DNA of 64,000 nucleotides from Martelella mediterranea (GTDB lineage Bacteria > Pseudomonadota > Alphaproteobacteria > Rhizobiales > Rhizobiaceae). A program made the translations under genes and the position numbers. The notes under the pieces are model-generated. The model did not search any database. It saw nothing but the letters and a program-made list of their open reading frames with translations, and was not told the DNA's origin. The DNA is taken from the NCBI GenBank assembly GCA_003001975.1, contig PVUG01000003.1, forward strand, positions 62,001 through 126,000, read 5' to 3'. This document shows, piece by piece, positions 40,273 through 49,132 of this stretch (positions are counted from its first letter, which is position 1; every line of letters begins with the position of its first letter).

Positions 40273-40293
40273 TCTTACCTGACATAGGTAAGA
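40273..40293. promoter_or_regulatory. Palindromic operator upstream of the aldo/keto reductase
   Basis: TCTTACCT-GACAT-AGGTAAGA is a perfect 8-bp inverted repeat with a 5-base spacer, in the promoter region of the minus-strand reductase. Confidence 0.55.
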
Positions 40294-40342
40294 GATGCGG
40301 AACATCGATGACAGAACGTTCCGGGACAAAATTTTGTTCACA

Positions 40343-41641
40343 TTATCCCAAAGCCGGACGCCCTGTCGGGTTGATGCCGTAATCGAGTGCTTCCGCGCGT
40401 CCCGGCAGCGAGAGCGCGGCAATCTTCGGCGCCGTCTTCGCAATGACCTTGCCCGCGCGCAGCACCGCAAGCCGGGTCGGCTTCAGCCGCAGGGCCTCCA
40501 CCACATCCTCGGCCTGCAAGATAACGAGATTGGCCGGGTTGCCGGCCTCAAGGCCGTAGCCTTCCAGACCGAGCGCCTTTGCCGAATTCACGGTGATGCA
40601 GTCATAGAGCGCCTTCTTGTCCTCCACGCCGGACATCTGCGCCACGTGAACGGCCATATGGGCGACTTCCAGCATGTCGCCGGAGCCCATCGAATACCAC
40701 GGGTCCATCACGCAGTCGTGGCCGAAGGCAACGTTGATGCCGGCGGCCAGCAGCTCGCGCACCCGCGTCAGGCCGCGCCGTTTCGGGAATGTGTCGTGGC
40801 GGCCCTGCAGCATGATGTTGATCAGCGGATTGGGAATGGCATTGATTTCAGCCTCCGCCATTAGCGGGATCAGCTTGGAGACATAGTAATTGTCCATCGA
40901 ATGCATCGAGGTCAGGTGCGAGCCGGCCACCCGGCCCTGAAGGCCGAAGCGCACGGTCTCGGCGGCCAGCGTCTCGATATGGCGCGACATCGGGTCGTCG
41001 GTCTCGTCGCAATGCATGTCGACCGGCAGGCCGCGTTCGGCGGCGATGCGGCAGAGCGCCTCCACCGACTTCGTGCCATCGGCCATGGTTCGTTCGAAAT
41101 GCGGGATGCCGCCAACGACATCGACGCCCATATCCAGCGCCCGCTCCAGCGATTTGACGCCGTCCTCCGCGCGGTAATAACCATCCTGCGGAAAGGCGAC
41201 GAGCTGCAGGTCGATATAGGGCGCAACGCGCTCCTTCACCTCCAGCATCGCCTCGACGGTGACAAGTTTCGGGTCGGAGGTATCGACATGGGAACGGATG
41301 TGCAGCAGGCCCTGGCTGACGGCAAGGTCGCAATAGGAAAGCGCGCGCTCGACCAGTGCCCCTTTCGTCAGCGTCGGCCGCAACTCGCCCCAAAGCGCAA
41401 TGCCCTCCAGAAGCGTGCCGGAGGTATTCATGCGCGGCAGACCCAGCGATAGCGTCGCATCCATGTGGAAATGCGGATCGACGAAGGGTGGCGACACCAG
41501 CCGGTTGGTCGCATCGATGACCTCGCCGACCTCTGCCGCGAGGGTCTTCTCGATCGCGGCGATCTTGCCGCCGGCAATGCCGATATCGATGCTCCTGCGG
41601 CCATCGGGAAGGTTGGCGTTTTTGATGATGAGGTCGAACAT
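40343..41641 (-). CDS. Cytosine deaminase-like amidohydrolase
   Basis: A 432-aa metal-dependent hydrolase with a TIM barrel. Metal ligands: H57 and H59 in FVDPHFHMDATL, then HVDTSD, MHCDETDDP and GHDCVMDPWYSMG. This arrangement is that of CodA (cytosine/isoguanine deaminase) and its close relatives. The ATG at 41641 gives a standard N-terminus MFDLIIKNANLPDG; the frame upstream crosses a repeat. It lies downstream of a BMP-type importer on the same strand, which supports a nucleobase-like substrate, but creatinine- or hydantoin-like compounds are possible. Confidence 0.85.
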   Translation of the reverse strand: MFDLIIKNANLPDGRRSIDIGIAGGKIAAIEKTLAAEVGEVIDATNRLVSPPFVDPHFHMDATLSLGLPRMNTSGTLLEGIALWGELRPTLTKGALVERALSYCDLAVSQGLLHIRSHVDTSDPKLVTVEAMLEVKERVAPYIDLQLVAFPQDGYYRAEDGVKSLERALDMGVDVVGGIPHFERTMADGTKSVEALCRIAAERGLPVDMHCDETDDPMSRHIETLAAETVRFGLQGRVAGSHLTSMHSMDNYYVSKLIPLMAEAEINAIPNPLINIMLQGRHDTFPKRRGLTRVRELLAAGINVAFGHDCVMDPWYSMGSGDMLEVAHMAVHVAQMSGVEDKKALYDCITVNSAKALGLEGYGLEAGNPANLVILQAEDVVEALRLKPTRLAVLRAGKVIAKTAPKIAALSLPGRAEALDYGINPTGRPALG

Positions 41642-41689
41642 GGTCTTGGCTCGCACTTTCTTTTTCTGAACGCCTCCCTCTCTCAGATG

Positions 41690-41777
41690 CGTCATCCTCG
41701 GGCTTGACACGAGGATCCACTCAAGGCCCTCGGCAGGGAGAGGCCAATGGATGCTCGGGTCAAGCCCGAGCATGACG
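41690..41777. repeat. RIME-like intergenic mosaic element, copy 3
   Basis: CGTCATCCTCGGGCTTGACA with palindromic CCTCGGG..CGAGG at one end and GCTCGGGTCAAGCCCGAGC then ATGACG at the other. Ends match the copies at 4407-4520 and 15721-15872; this copy is shortest. It separates the deaminase gene from the ABC operon. Confidence 0.7.
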
Positions 41778-41867
41778 CAGAAAAGGAGAAGAGGCCTGTG
41801 AACAAACTACTTCAGGAACCCGTTGTCGCATACCTCTGCGTGATAAACCGGCGCAACCTTCAGAGCC

Positions 41868-42812
41868 TCACCGCTCGCCCCTTCGATACGGCTGCATCAG
41901 CGCCTGCGGCACCCGTGCCCGCCGCGCCATCACCGCCAGTGCGGCAATCGACAGGATATACGGGATCATCAGGAAAATCTGATAGGGCACGGCGCCATCG
42001 AGCGCGGTTTGCAGGCGCAGCTGGAAGCCGTCGAAAAAGGCAAACAGCAGCGCCCCGAACAGCGCCCGCTCCGGCCGCCACGAGGCAAACACCACCAGCG
42101 CGATGCAGATCCAGCCGCGCCCCTGCACCATGGTCGGGAAGAAGGAGTTGAAGGCCGAAAGCGTGAGAAACGCGCCGCCGACGCCCATCAAGGCGCTTCC
42201 GGCGATCACAGCGCCATAGCGCATCACCATCGGATTGACGCCCTGGGCTTCGGCCGCATGCGGGTTTTCACCGGCCATGCGGATGGCAAGGCCGAGTGGC
42301 GTTTTTGCCAGCACATAGGCCAGCACCAGCGCCAGAACGATGGCGAGATAGGTCGGCACGGTCTGGGTGAAAAAGGCGGGGCCGATGAAAGGCAGATCGG
42401 AAAGACCCGGAATATTGATCGGCTGGAACGGCTCGACCGTGGGCGGCGAGCCTGAAACCGGCACCATCAGCCGGAACACATAATAGGCAAAGCTTGAGGC
42501 AAACAGCGTGACGCCGAGGCCTGAGACGTGCTGCGACAGGCCAAGCGTGACGGTCAAGAGCGCATGCAGCGCGCCGAACACCGCACCACCGAGGGCGGCG
42601 ACCAGCAACCCGGTCCACAGGTCCGCACCGTTGAAGACGGCGAGCCAGCCGACCATCGCGCCGAAAGTCATGATGCCCTCGATGCCGAGGTTCAGCACAC
42701 CGGAGCGTTCCGACAAAAGCGCGCCGAGCGTGCCGAGGATCAGCGGCGTGGCGATGCGCAGAACCGCGGCCCAGAGACCGGCAGAGGCCAGAATATCGAC
42801 AATCGTGTTCAT
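41868..42812 (-). CDS. ABC transporter permease, nucleoside/BMP type (second permease)
   Basis: A 314-aa inner-membrane permease of the branched-chain/ribose-like class, about eight to nine helices. LLSERSGVLNLGIEGIMTFGAM is the BMP-system permease signature, followed by NPHAAEAQGVNP, the coupling-helix region. It is homologous to YufQ/NupQ-type components. Its ATG overlaps the stop of the preceding permease gene (ATGA). Confidence 0.92.
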   Translation of the reverse strand: MNTIVDILASAGLWAAVLRIATPLILGTLGALLSERSGVLNLGIEGIMTFGAMVGWLAVFNGADLWTGLLVAALGGAVFGALHALLTVTLGLSQHVSGLGVTLFASSFAYYVFRLMVPVSGSPPTVEPFQPINIPGLSDLPFIGPAFFTQTVPTYLAIVLALVLAYVLAKTPLGLAIRMAGENPHAAEAQGVNPMVMRYGAVIAGSALMGVGGAFLTLSAFNSFFPTMVQGRGWICIALVVFASWRPERALFGALLFAFFDGFQLRLQTALDGAVPYQIFLMIPYILSIAALAVMARRARVPQALMQPYRRGER

Positions 42813-43858
42813 CGGCGCACCCTGTACTGCGTGAAGAAGACGGCGACCAGCATGGAGATCAGCGACAGCGCCACGGTGACGTCTGCGATATAGGTCGGAA
42901 TGCCAAGCGATCGGCTCATGCCATCGGCACCGACGAACATGACGGCGGTGAAGAGTGCCGCCAGCACCACGCCGATGGGATGAAGATTGGCGAGCATGGC
43001 CACCACGATGCCGGAATAGCCATAGCCGGGCGAGAGATCGGTGGTGACATAGCCCTTCACACCCAGCACCTCGATACTGCCGGCAAGGCCCGCAAGCCCG
43101 CCCGACAGCATGGCGACCAGCACCAGCGTGCGCCCGAGCGGCACGCCTGCGAAGACCGCGCCCTTGGGGTTCAGCCCGGCGGCGCGCGAGCGCATGCCGA
43201 ATGTGGTGCGCGACTGGATGAAATGGACGATGAAGGCAAAGACCACGGCAATCAGAAGGCCGATATGCAGCCGCGAGCGATCGACAAGCTTGGGCAAACG
43301 CGCGGCGCGTTCGACAGCTTCCGACTGCGGCCAGCCGAAGGCCAACGGGTCTTTCAGCACCGTGTCGATCAGCATCGAAACGAACAGGATGGCGATGAAG
43401 TTCAACAACAGCGTCGTCACCACTTCATCGACGGAAAACTTCAGCCGAAGCCAGAGCGGCAGAAGCAGCAGGATCATGCCCGCCACCGCACCGGCCGCCA
43501 GCAAGATCGGGATCTGGATCACCGGCGCCATGCCCTCGGTGATGCGTGCGCCGACGGCGGCGGTGGCAATCGCACCCAGATAAAACTGGCCTTCCGCGCC
43601 GATATTCCAGAGCCTTGCGCGAAAGGCGACAGCGGCGGCCAGACCGGTGAGGATCAGCGGTGTTGCCCGCGTCAGCGTTTCTGTGATCGACAGTTTCGAG
43701 CCGAACGCGCCGACCAGGATTTTCCAGTAGGCTTCCAGAACCGGGGCACCTGCCAGCGCAATCAGTATGCCGGCAATGCCGAGAGCGGCAGCAACCGCAA
43801 TCAGCGGCGTGGCAATGACAAGGGCCGTGGGCCGGTGTTCGCGCCGTTCAAACCGCAT
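42809..43858 (-). CDS. ABC transporter permease, nucleoside/BMP type (first permease)
   Basis: A 349-aa inner-membrane permease with an N-terminal basic stretch (RFERREHRP), eight or more helices, and the signature AFRARLWNIGAEGQFYLGAI. Partner of the second permease in a YufP/NupP-like heterodimer. The ATG at 43858 has GGAG seven bases upstream and lies 11 bases inside the end of the ATPase gene; ATGs slightly upstream have no proper SD spacing. Confidence 0.9.
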   Translation of the reverse strand: MRFERREHRPTALVIATPLIAVAAALGIAGILIALAGAPVLEAYWKILVGAFGSKLSITETLTRATPLILTGLAAAVAFRARLWNIGAEGQFYLGAIATAAVGARITEGMAPVIQIPILLAAGAVAGMILLLLPLWLRLKFSVDEVVTTLLLNFIAILFVSMLIDTVLKDPLAFGWPQSEAVERAARLPKLVDRSRLHIGLLIAVVFAFIVHFIQSRTTFGMRSRAAGLNPKGAVFAGVPLGRTLVLVAMLSGGLAGLAGSIEVLGVKGYVTTDLSPGYGYSGIVVAMLANLHPIGVVLAALFTAVMFVGADGMSRSLGIPTYIADVTVALSLISMLVAVFFTQYRVRR

Positions 43859-45365
43859 CGGCATTCTCCGTCCATTCACCGGCCATCATCAGGCCGAGCT
43901 TTTGCGCATTGGCGTCTTCCGCGGCAACCGGCGGGGAAAGCCTGCCGCCGACAATCGCCTGTATCCGGTCGGCCAGCGCCATCACCTCGTCGAGGTCTTC
44001 CGAAATCAGCAGCACCGCCGTTCCTGCCCGTCTTGCCGCCAGAATGCGCTCATGCACAGCGGCAACGGCCCCTTCATCCAGCCCGCGCGCAGGCTGGGCG
44101 GCGAGCAGGATTTTCGGGTTTTCAATCAGGTTTCTGCCGAGAATGAGCTTCTGCATATTGCCGCCGGACAACAGCCGGGTGCGGCTTGCCGGCGTGCCGC
44201 CGCGCACGTCAAAGCTTTCGATAATGTCGCCTGCAAAGGCGACAGCGCCCTTTCGGTCGACAAAGCCATTTTTCGAAAAATCGTCAATACGTTCCAGAAC
44301 CGCATTTTCCCAGATGGCCATTTCGCCGATGGCGCCTTCGCCGTTGCGGTCTTCGGGAACGCGGCCAATGCCAAGCGCGATGGCTTCCGCCACCGAAAGA
44401 TCGCCGACGCCCTTGCCGAAGAGAACGAGATCGCCGGCAGAGCGCTTCGCCGTGCCGCTCAAAAGCCCGGCCAGAACCGACTGGCCATTGCCGGACACGC
44501 CGATAATACCGAGCACCTCGCCTGCGTGAAGGGTGAAATCCACCTGTTTCAGCCGGTCGACGCCATCGATGCGCACCGTCACGCCGACGGCTTCCAGCAC
44601 CACCGGACCGGGCGTTGCCGCCTCGCGCACGGGGCGTTCCACCTTGCGGCCAACCATGAGTTCGGCCAGCTCCGCCTTACTGGTGTCCGCCGCCCTGCGT
44701 TCGGCCACCTGCCGCCCGCCGCGCAGAACCACGACCCTGTCGGCGGTCGCCATCACCTCATCCAACTTGTGGGAGATGAAAATCAGCGACAGGCCCTGTG
44801 CTGCCATTTCCTTCAGCGTCGAAAACAGTTTTTCGGCTTCCGGCCCGGTCAGCACCGCCGTCGGCTCATCGAGCACCAGAATGCGGGCGTCGTTATAAAG
44901 GGCTTTCAGAATTTCGACGCGCTGCTGCTCGCCGACGGACAGGTCACCGACGCGCGCTTCCGGATCGACGGCAAGGCCGAAGCGTTCGGAAATATCCGCA
45001 AGCTTCTGTCGTCCGGCCTTGCGGTCGGAGCCGAGCTTCCACAGACTTTCCGTGCCGGTCATGACGTTTTCAAGCACGGTCAGATTGGGGGCCAGCGAGA
45101 AATGCTGGTGCACCATGCCGACACCGGCGCGAATGGCCGCACGCGGTTTTCCCGGCGGCAGCGGCGCGCCCATGACCGAGACGGACCCCGTATCCGGCAC
45201 ATAATGACCGAACAGAATGCTCATCAGCGTCGTCTTGCCAGCGCCGTTTTCCCCCAAAAGCGCAACGATTTCGCCCTTGTCGAGCGTCAGCGAGATATCG
45301 TCATTGGCAAGCGTGTCGCCGAAGCGTTTGCTGACACCGGCAATTTCCAGCACTCTCTCACTCAT
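43848..45365 (-). CDS. Dual-domain ABC ATPase of a BMP-type importer
   Basis: A 505-aa cytoplasmic protein with two nucleotide-binding domains. Domain 1 has Walker A GENGAGKTT, signature LSVGEQQRVEI and Walker B LVLDEPTAVL. Domain 2 has a degenerate Walker A (GVSGNGQSV), signature LLSGGNMQKLILGR and ILLAAQPARGLD, where the usual Walker B Glu is Gln/Ala-like; this is normal for the second domain of this family. It overlaps both neighbours (ATGA with the amidase, 11 bases with permease 1). Confidence 0.95.
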   Translation of the reverse strand: MSERVLEIAGVSKRFGDTLANDDISLTLDKGEIVALLGENGAGKTTLMSILFGHYVPDTGSVSVMGAPLPPGKPRAAIRAGVGMVHQHFSLAPNLTVLENVMTGTESLWKLGSDRKAGRQKLADISERFGLAVDPEARVGDLSVGEQQRVEILKALYNDARILVLDEPTAVLTGPEAEKLFSTLKEMAAQGLSLIFISHKLDEVMATADRVVVLRGGRQVAERRAADTSKAELAELMVGRKVERPVREAATPGPVVLEAVGVTVRIDGVDRLKQVDFTLHAGEVLGIIGVSGNGQSVLAGLLSGTAKRSAGDLVLFGKGVGDLSVAEAIALGIGRVPEDRNGEGAIGEMAIWENAVLERIDDFSKNGFVDRKGAVAFAGDIIESFDVRGGTPASRTRLLSGGNMQKLILGRNLIENPKILLAAQPARGLDEGAVAAVHERILAARRAGTAVLLISEDLDEVMALADRIQAIVGGRLSPPVAAEDANAQKLGLMMAGEWTENADAV

Positions 45366-46765
45366 GCGCCCAATCCTGCGATTTCAAAGGGATGCGTCCA
45401 GCGCTCTTCCCGTTCGAGTGTGTCGGCAAGCGCCAGAAGCGTTGCTTCCGCCCCCATCGGCGCAAAAATCTGCACCGGCAGCGGAAGCCTGCGCGAATCC
45501 GCACCGAACGGCAGTGTTATTGCCGGAAAGCCGGAGAGGTTGGCAAGGGCTGCAAGCGGGGCAAAGGCGCGCATCCGCTCAAAATGCGCGTCGATGTCGC
45601 TGTGATCTGTCAAAAACGCGCCAAGCGGCTTTGGCGCAGTGGTCAGCATCGGAGCGACCAGGGCATCGATACGGTCAAACACCTGCCAGAAATCGCGGGC
45701 AATGAAGGCGATATCGTTGACAAGCGACCAGACGGCCGGGCCGCTCATCTTGCGCCCGCGAGCGATGACGGCCTGGGTCATTTTTTCGGTTTTCGTGATA
45801 TCGAGTGCAAACCGGTCAGCGGTTTCAGCCAGGTTGATCGCGGCAATTCCGGCAAAAGCATCAGCCGCTGCGCGCGCCGGTTTTTCGATATCGCTCCAGC
45901 GCAACGGACAGATCGTGTGTCCGCGCGTTTCCAGCGCCTTCGCCGCCTCTTCCAGTGCGCCAAGCCGTTGCGGATCGGCAGGCGCATCGGCGTCAGCCTC
46001 AGCGAGAAGGCCAATCCTCAGCTCTGCCGTTTGCGGCGCGGCAAAGGCCGGCGGCGGAAACGGGCCGCGCGCATTGCCGGAAACCGCGCTGAAAATTGTT
46101 GCCGCATCCCGCACGGAACGGCAGACAGCCAGTTCCGTGGCAATGCCGCCGAGATAATTGCCATAACCCGGCCCTGCGGCCATTGCCCCGCGCGAAGGCT
46201 TCAGCCCGACAAGGCCGCAGCAGGCTGCGGGAACGCGAATGGAACCGCCGGCGTCCGTGGCATGCGCGATGGCGACAATGCCTGCCGCAACGGCAGCAGC
46301 CGCGCCGCCGGAAGAACCGCCGGGCGAAAGCAATGGGTCGAGCGGATTGCGGCAGGCCGGCCCTTTTTCCGGTTCGCAGCCGAGAGACAGGCCGAATTCG
46401 GGACTGGTCGTCAGGCCGAAAAGGCAGAAACCGGCATCGCGAAACCGCGCCGCAAGGTCGCTGTCGGCATCGCCATCCGCCCCCTCCAGCGCCTTCGAAC
46501 CCGCATGAACCGGAAAACCTTTGAACGGTCCGCCAAGATCCTTGGCCAGTGTGGGAACCCCACCGAAAGGCATGCCCGCCTTTTCAGCGGCGGAGCGCGC
46601 ATCGAACCGGTCGGCGGCAGCACGCCCCTTCCCGGCATCGACGCGGATAACCGCCCCCAACTCTGCCCATGATGCAGAAGCGGCAAGCGATGTCTCCATC
46701 GCCTGCCGCGCCGTCATCTCACCTTTGCCGATTGCAACGGCAAGCGTTGTCGCATCGGCCTGCAT
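45362..46765 (-). CDS. Amidase signature family hydrolase
   Basis: A 467-aa Ser-cisSer-Lys hydrolase. K75 (LAKDLGG), cis-Ser150 (SPGGSSGGAAAAVA) and nucleophile Ser173 (DAGGSIRVP) are all in place, so it should be active on a C-N amide bond. It is sandwiched between the BMP binding-protein gene (9-base gap) and the ABC ATPase gene (4-base overlap), so it probably acts on the imported compound. GatA is excluded by the context and lack of gatB/C. Confidence 0.92.
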   Translation of the reverse strand: MQADATTLAVAIGKGEMTARQAMETSLAASASWAELGAVIRVDAGKGRAAADRFDARSAAEKAGMPFGGVPTLAKDLGGPFKGFPVHAGSKALEGADGDADSDLAARFRDAGFCLFGLTTSPEFGLSLGCEPEKGPACRNPLDPLLSPGGSSGGAAAAVAAGIVAIAHATDAGGSIRVPAACCGLVGLKPSRGAMAAGPGYGNYLGGIATELAVCRSVRDAATIFSAVSGNARGPFPPPAFAAPQTAELRIGLLAEADADAPADPQRLGALEEAAKALETRGHTICPLRWSDIEKPARAAADAFAGIAAINLAETADRFALDITKTEKMTQAVIARGRKMSGPAVWSLVNDIAFIARDFWQVFDRIDALVAPMLTTAPKPLGAFLTDHSDIDAHFERMRAFAPLAALANLSGFPAITLPFGADSRRLPLPVQIFAPMGAEATLLALADTLEREERWTHPFEIAGLGA

Positions 46766-46774
46766 GGCGATGTC

Positions 46775-47761
46775 CTATTTCGGCTCGTCCATGTTGCGCG
46801 GAACCTCGAAGGTGCCGTCAATGATGTCCTGACGGGTCTTCAGCATGGCTTCAACCGCTTCCGGCGAGGCAACGCCTTCGACATAGGCGATATCGCTGCC
46901 GCCTTCCTTCAGCATGCCATAGGCCGTGTAGTTCTTGCCGACCGGGTTACCGGCCTCGGCATCGGCGACAGCTGCGTCGAGGATCGGACGGAAGCCCCAG
47001 AGCGCATTGGCAAAGACGGTATCGGGGTAGCGCGGCGTGTAGTCGATCAGCGAGCCGACGGCGAGAATGCCGCGCTCCTTGGCAGCGTCTGCCGTGCCGA
47101 TCCGCTCACCGAAGAGAATGTCGGCGCCCTGGTCGATCTGGGCGAGGCCGGCTTCACGCGCCTTGGGCGGGTCGAAGAAGGTGCCGATGAAGGTCACCGA
47201 ATGTTCGGCGTCCGGGTTCGTCGCCTTCACGCCTTCGGCAAAGGCGTTGATCAGCATGTTGACTTCCGGGATCGGCATGGCGCCGACGGAGCCGACCTTG
47301 TTGGTTTCCGTCAGCGTGCCGGCCAGCATGCCGGCGAGATAGGCGCCGTCCTGGTTCCAGGTGCCAAAGACACCGAAATTGTCGCCGGACGGACCGCCGG
47401 ACGAGCCCATGACGAAGGGCGTATCGGGATAGTCAGCCGCCACTTCGCGGGCTTCGGATTCAACCGCGTAGGATTCGCCGATGATCAGGTCGACGCCCTG
47501 TTCGGCATATTCGCGCATGGCGCGCGGGTAATCCGTGCCGGAAACGCTTTCCGAAAACACATATTCGATCTTGCCCTCTTCGGCAGCTTCCAGGAGCGCC
47601 TGATGCATGACCGAGTTCCACGCATTTTCGACAGGCGAAGCATGGATGGCGGCAACCTTGAACGGCTCGGCGGCACTGATGGCGGGCGCAAGCGTGACAG
47701 CGCCAAGAACCAGCGTGGACGCCAGCAGACAGCGGCGGCTCAGCGAAAAATCAAACGTCAT
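46775..47761 (-). CDS. BMP-family ABC transporter substrate-binding protein
   Basis: A 328-aa periplasmic binding protein of the basic membrane protein (PnrA-like) family, which binds nucleosides or related bases. A twin-arginine-like signal (SLSRRCLLASTLVLGAVTLAP) is cut near ISA. The ligand fold has AAIHASPVENAWNSVMHQAL, DLIIGESYAVESEAREVA, DTPFVMGSSGG, FGTWNQDGAYLAGMLAG and VGSVGAMPIPEVN. First gene of the import operon, with a strong promoter just upstream. Confidence 0.92.
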   Translation of the reverse strand: MTFDFSLSRRCLLASTLVLGAVTLAPAISAAEPFKVAAIHASPVENAWNSVMHQALLEAAEEGKIEYVFSESVSGTDYPRAMREYAEQGVDLIIGESYAVESEAREVAADYPDTPFVMGSSGGPSGDNFGVFGTWNQDGAYLAGMLAGTLTETNKVGSVGAMPIPEVNMLINAFAEGVKATNPDAEHSVTFIGTFFDPPKAREAGLAQIDQGADILFGERIGTADAAKERGILAVGSLIDYTPRYPDTVFANALWGFRPILDAAVADAEAGNPVGKNYTAYGMLKEGGSDIAYVEGVASPEAVEAMLKTRQDIIDGTFEVPRNMDEPK

Positions 47762-47797
47762 ATGTAAACAGACCCCTCTTTGACCATTTGGTTCAAA

Positions 47798-47826
47798 ATC
47801 CTAGAAGGCGCTTAAACTTTTGTCAA
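47798..47826 (-). promoter_or_regulatory. Promoter of the BMP-type ABC operon
   Basis: TTGACA (47821-47826) and TAGGAT (47798-47803) on the minus strand with 17-base spacing. TTTGACC-ATTT-GGTTCAAA covers the transcription start region and may be an operator. Confidence 0.7.
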
Positions 47827-47988
47827 CATTGCGCATTGCTCACAAAATACGCAATCCTGCGATTTCCTTGTGTTTTTTCAAAAGGATGCAGACATTGACC
47901 GAATCACGCGCCGGGCGCGCTCAATAAGCCGGGAAACCGCACCGGCGGCAATCCCCGGCAAAAAGTTTGCACCAATTTTGCGTTTTCC

Positions 47989-47998
47989 TGTTCAAACC
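47989..47998 (-). promoter_or_regulatory. Possible arabinoside operator upstream of the regulator gene
   Basis: GGTTTGAACA on the minus strand, one change from the palindrome consensus GGTTTRAACC seen at 49135-49144 and 50699-50708. It lies 120 bases upstream of the regulator start, which would allow autoregulation. Confidence 0.35.
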
Positions 47999-48118
47999 GG
48001 CCTCACACAGGCCGAGATTGCCCGGTTCGGGCCGGTTGTGACCCACTCCGGTTTGACCGCGCCAAAAATCCTGATATGAAAGTTTTCTGACACTGACCGC
48101 CAGCAGCGAAGTCCACCC

Positions 48119-49048
48119 ATGCCGCGCAATTTCCTCGTCGTTGATCCTGAAAAGGACATGAATGTCATCAAGGGACTGGCCGCGCCGGCGCGCATCGCCG
48201 TGCTCAAGCTTCTGCGCCGTAAGGGACCGCTTAACGTCAAGGAAATCGGGCAGATACTGGAGCTTCCGCAGTCCACGGTATCGCTCAGCGTGCAGCTTCT
48301 GGAAGAGGCCGGCCTGATCCGCACGGAAAGCCAGCGGGCGCGCAAGGGCAACCAGAAGGTATGCACCAGCATTTATGATGAAGTTGTCGTGGTCTTTGGC
48401 GATGCCTCCGAAGAGCGAGGCAATGACGGCATCGAAGTGGCGATGCCGGTCGGGCTTTATACCGCCTTCGATGTCAGCGCGCCCTGCGGCCTTTGCACCA
48501 ATGAAGGCATTATCGGGCTTCTGGATGTGCCCGATTCCTTCCTCGACCCGTCGCGCATGAAGGCGGGGCTGATCTGGTTTACCCGCGGCTCCGTGGAATA
48601 CCAGTTTCCCAACAATGCCCGGCTCGACAACCGGGCGATCGACGAAATCGAATTTTCGATGGAGCTGTCGTCCGAGGTGCCCGGCACCAATCCGGACTGG
48701 CCGTCGGACATCACCATCGGCATCAATGGCGTCGATATCGGCGAATGGACATCCCCCGGCGATTTCGGCGACCGGCGCGGCGTCTTCACCCCCGGCTGGT
48801 GGAAACTCAAGGGCTCGCAATACGGCATGCTGAAGCGTTTCCGGGTTACCGCGACCGGCGCTTATGTCGATGGCGTCAGGATTTCGGATATCTGTCTCGC
48901 CGATCTTCAACTCGACCGCCACCACTCCATCCGCCTGTCAATCAGCGTGCGCGAGGATGCCCGACACCCCGGCGGCGTCAATATTTTCGGCCGGGGTTTC
49001 GGCAATTACGACCAGGACATCATCCTCAGGATTACCACCGCGTCATAA
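48119..49048 (+). CDS. ArsR-type HTH regulator with large uncharacterised C-terminal domain
   Basis: A 309-aa protein. Residues 14-85 form a winged helix of ArsR type (GLAAPARIAVLKLLRRKGPL, then VKEIGQILELPQSTVSLSVQ and EEAGLIRTE). The C-terminal 215 residues are beta-rich and unlike ordinary ArsR proteins, with CGLCTNEGIIGLLDVPDSFL, PDWPSDITIGINGVDIG, TSPGDFGDRRGVFTPGWW and KGSQYGMLKRFRVT; it looks like a carbohydrate-sensing beta-sandwich (inference). No metal-binding Cys cluster of classical ArsR is seen. Directly precedes the GH51 gene; probably its repressor. The start at 48119 lacks a good SD. Confidence 0.75.
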   Translation: MPRNFLVVDPEKDMNVIKGLAAPARIAVLKLLRRKGPLNVKEIGQILELPQSTVSLSVQLLEEAGLIRTESQRARKGNQKVCTSIYDEVVVVFGDASEERGNDGIEVAMPVGLYTAFDVSAPCGLCTNEGIIGLLDVPDSFLDPSRMKAGLIWFTRGSVEYQFPNNARLDNRAIDEIEFSMELSSEVPGTNPDWPSDITIGINGVDIGEWTSPGDFGDRRGVFTPGWWKLKGSQYGMLKRFRVTATGAYVDGVRISDICLADLQLDRHHSIRLSISVREDARHPGGVNIFGRGFGNYDQDIILRITTAS

Positions 49049-49092
49049 GCGCGGGCGGTAACAAAAAACTTCCCCGCCATCGGCAAAGACGC

Positions 49093-49121
49093 TTGACGGG
49101 AAGCATAATCGGGTTTCTATT
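49093..49121 (+). promoter_or_regulatory. Promoter of the arabinofuranosidase gene
   Basis: CTTGAC-type -35 (TTGACG, 49093-49098) and TCTATT (49116-49121) with 17-base spacing; the 14-bp operator lies at the predicted transcription start. Confidence 0.5.
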
Positions 49122-49132
49122 AATCACGAAAA

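Larger units (their letters stand above)
47762..48118. other. Divergent intergenic region BMP operon / ArsR-type regulator
   Basis: No gene is supported. It contains the BMP-operon promoter (47798-47826, minus), an imperfect inverted repeat TTTGACC..GGTTCAAA (47779-47797) just downstream of that -10, and a GGTTTGAACA element (47989-47998, minus) matching the arabinoside operator at 9 of 10 positions. Confidence 0.5.

Noticed and set aside
43848-45365. Frameshift or decay of the second nucleotide-binding domain of the BMP ATPase (GVSGNGQSV, AAQPARGLD)
   Set aside because: Degenerate second domains are normal in this ATPase family and the reading frame is intact.
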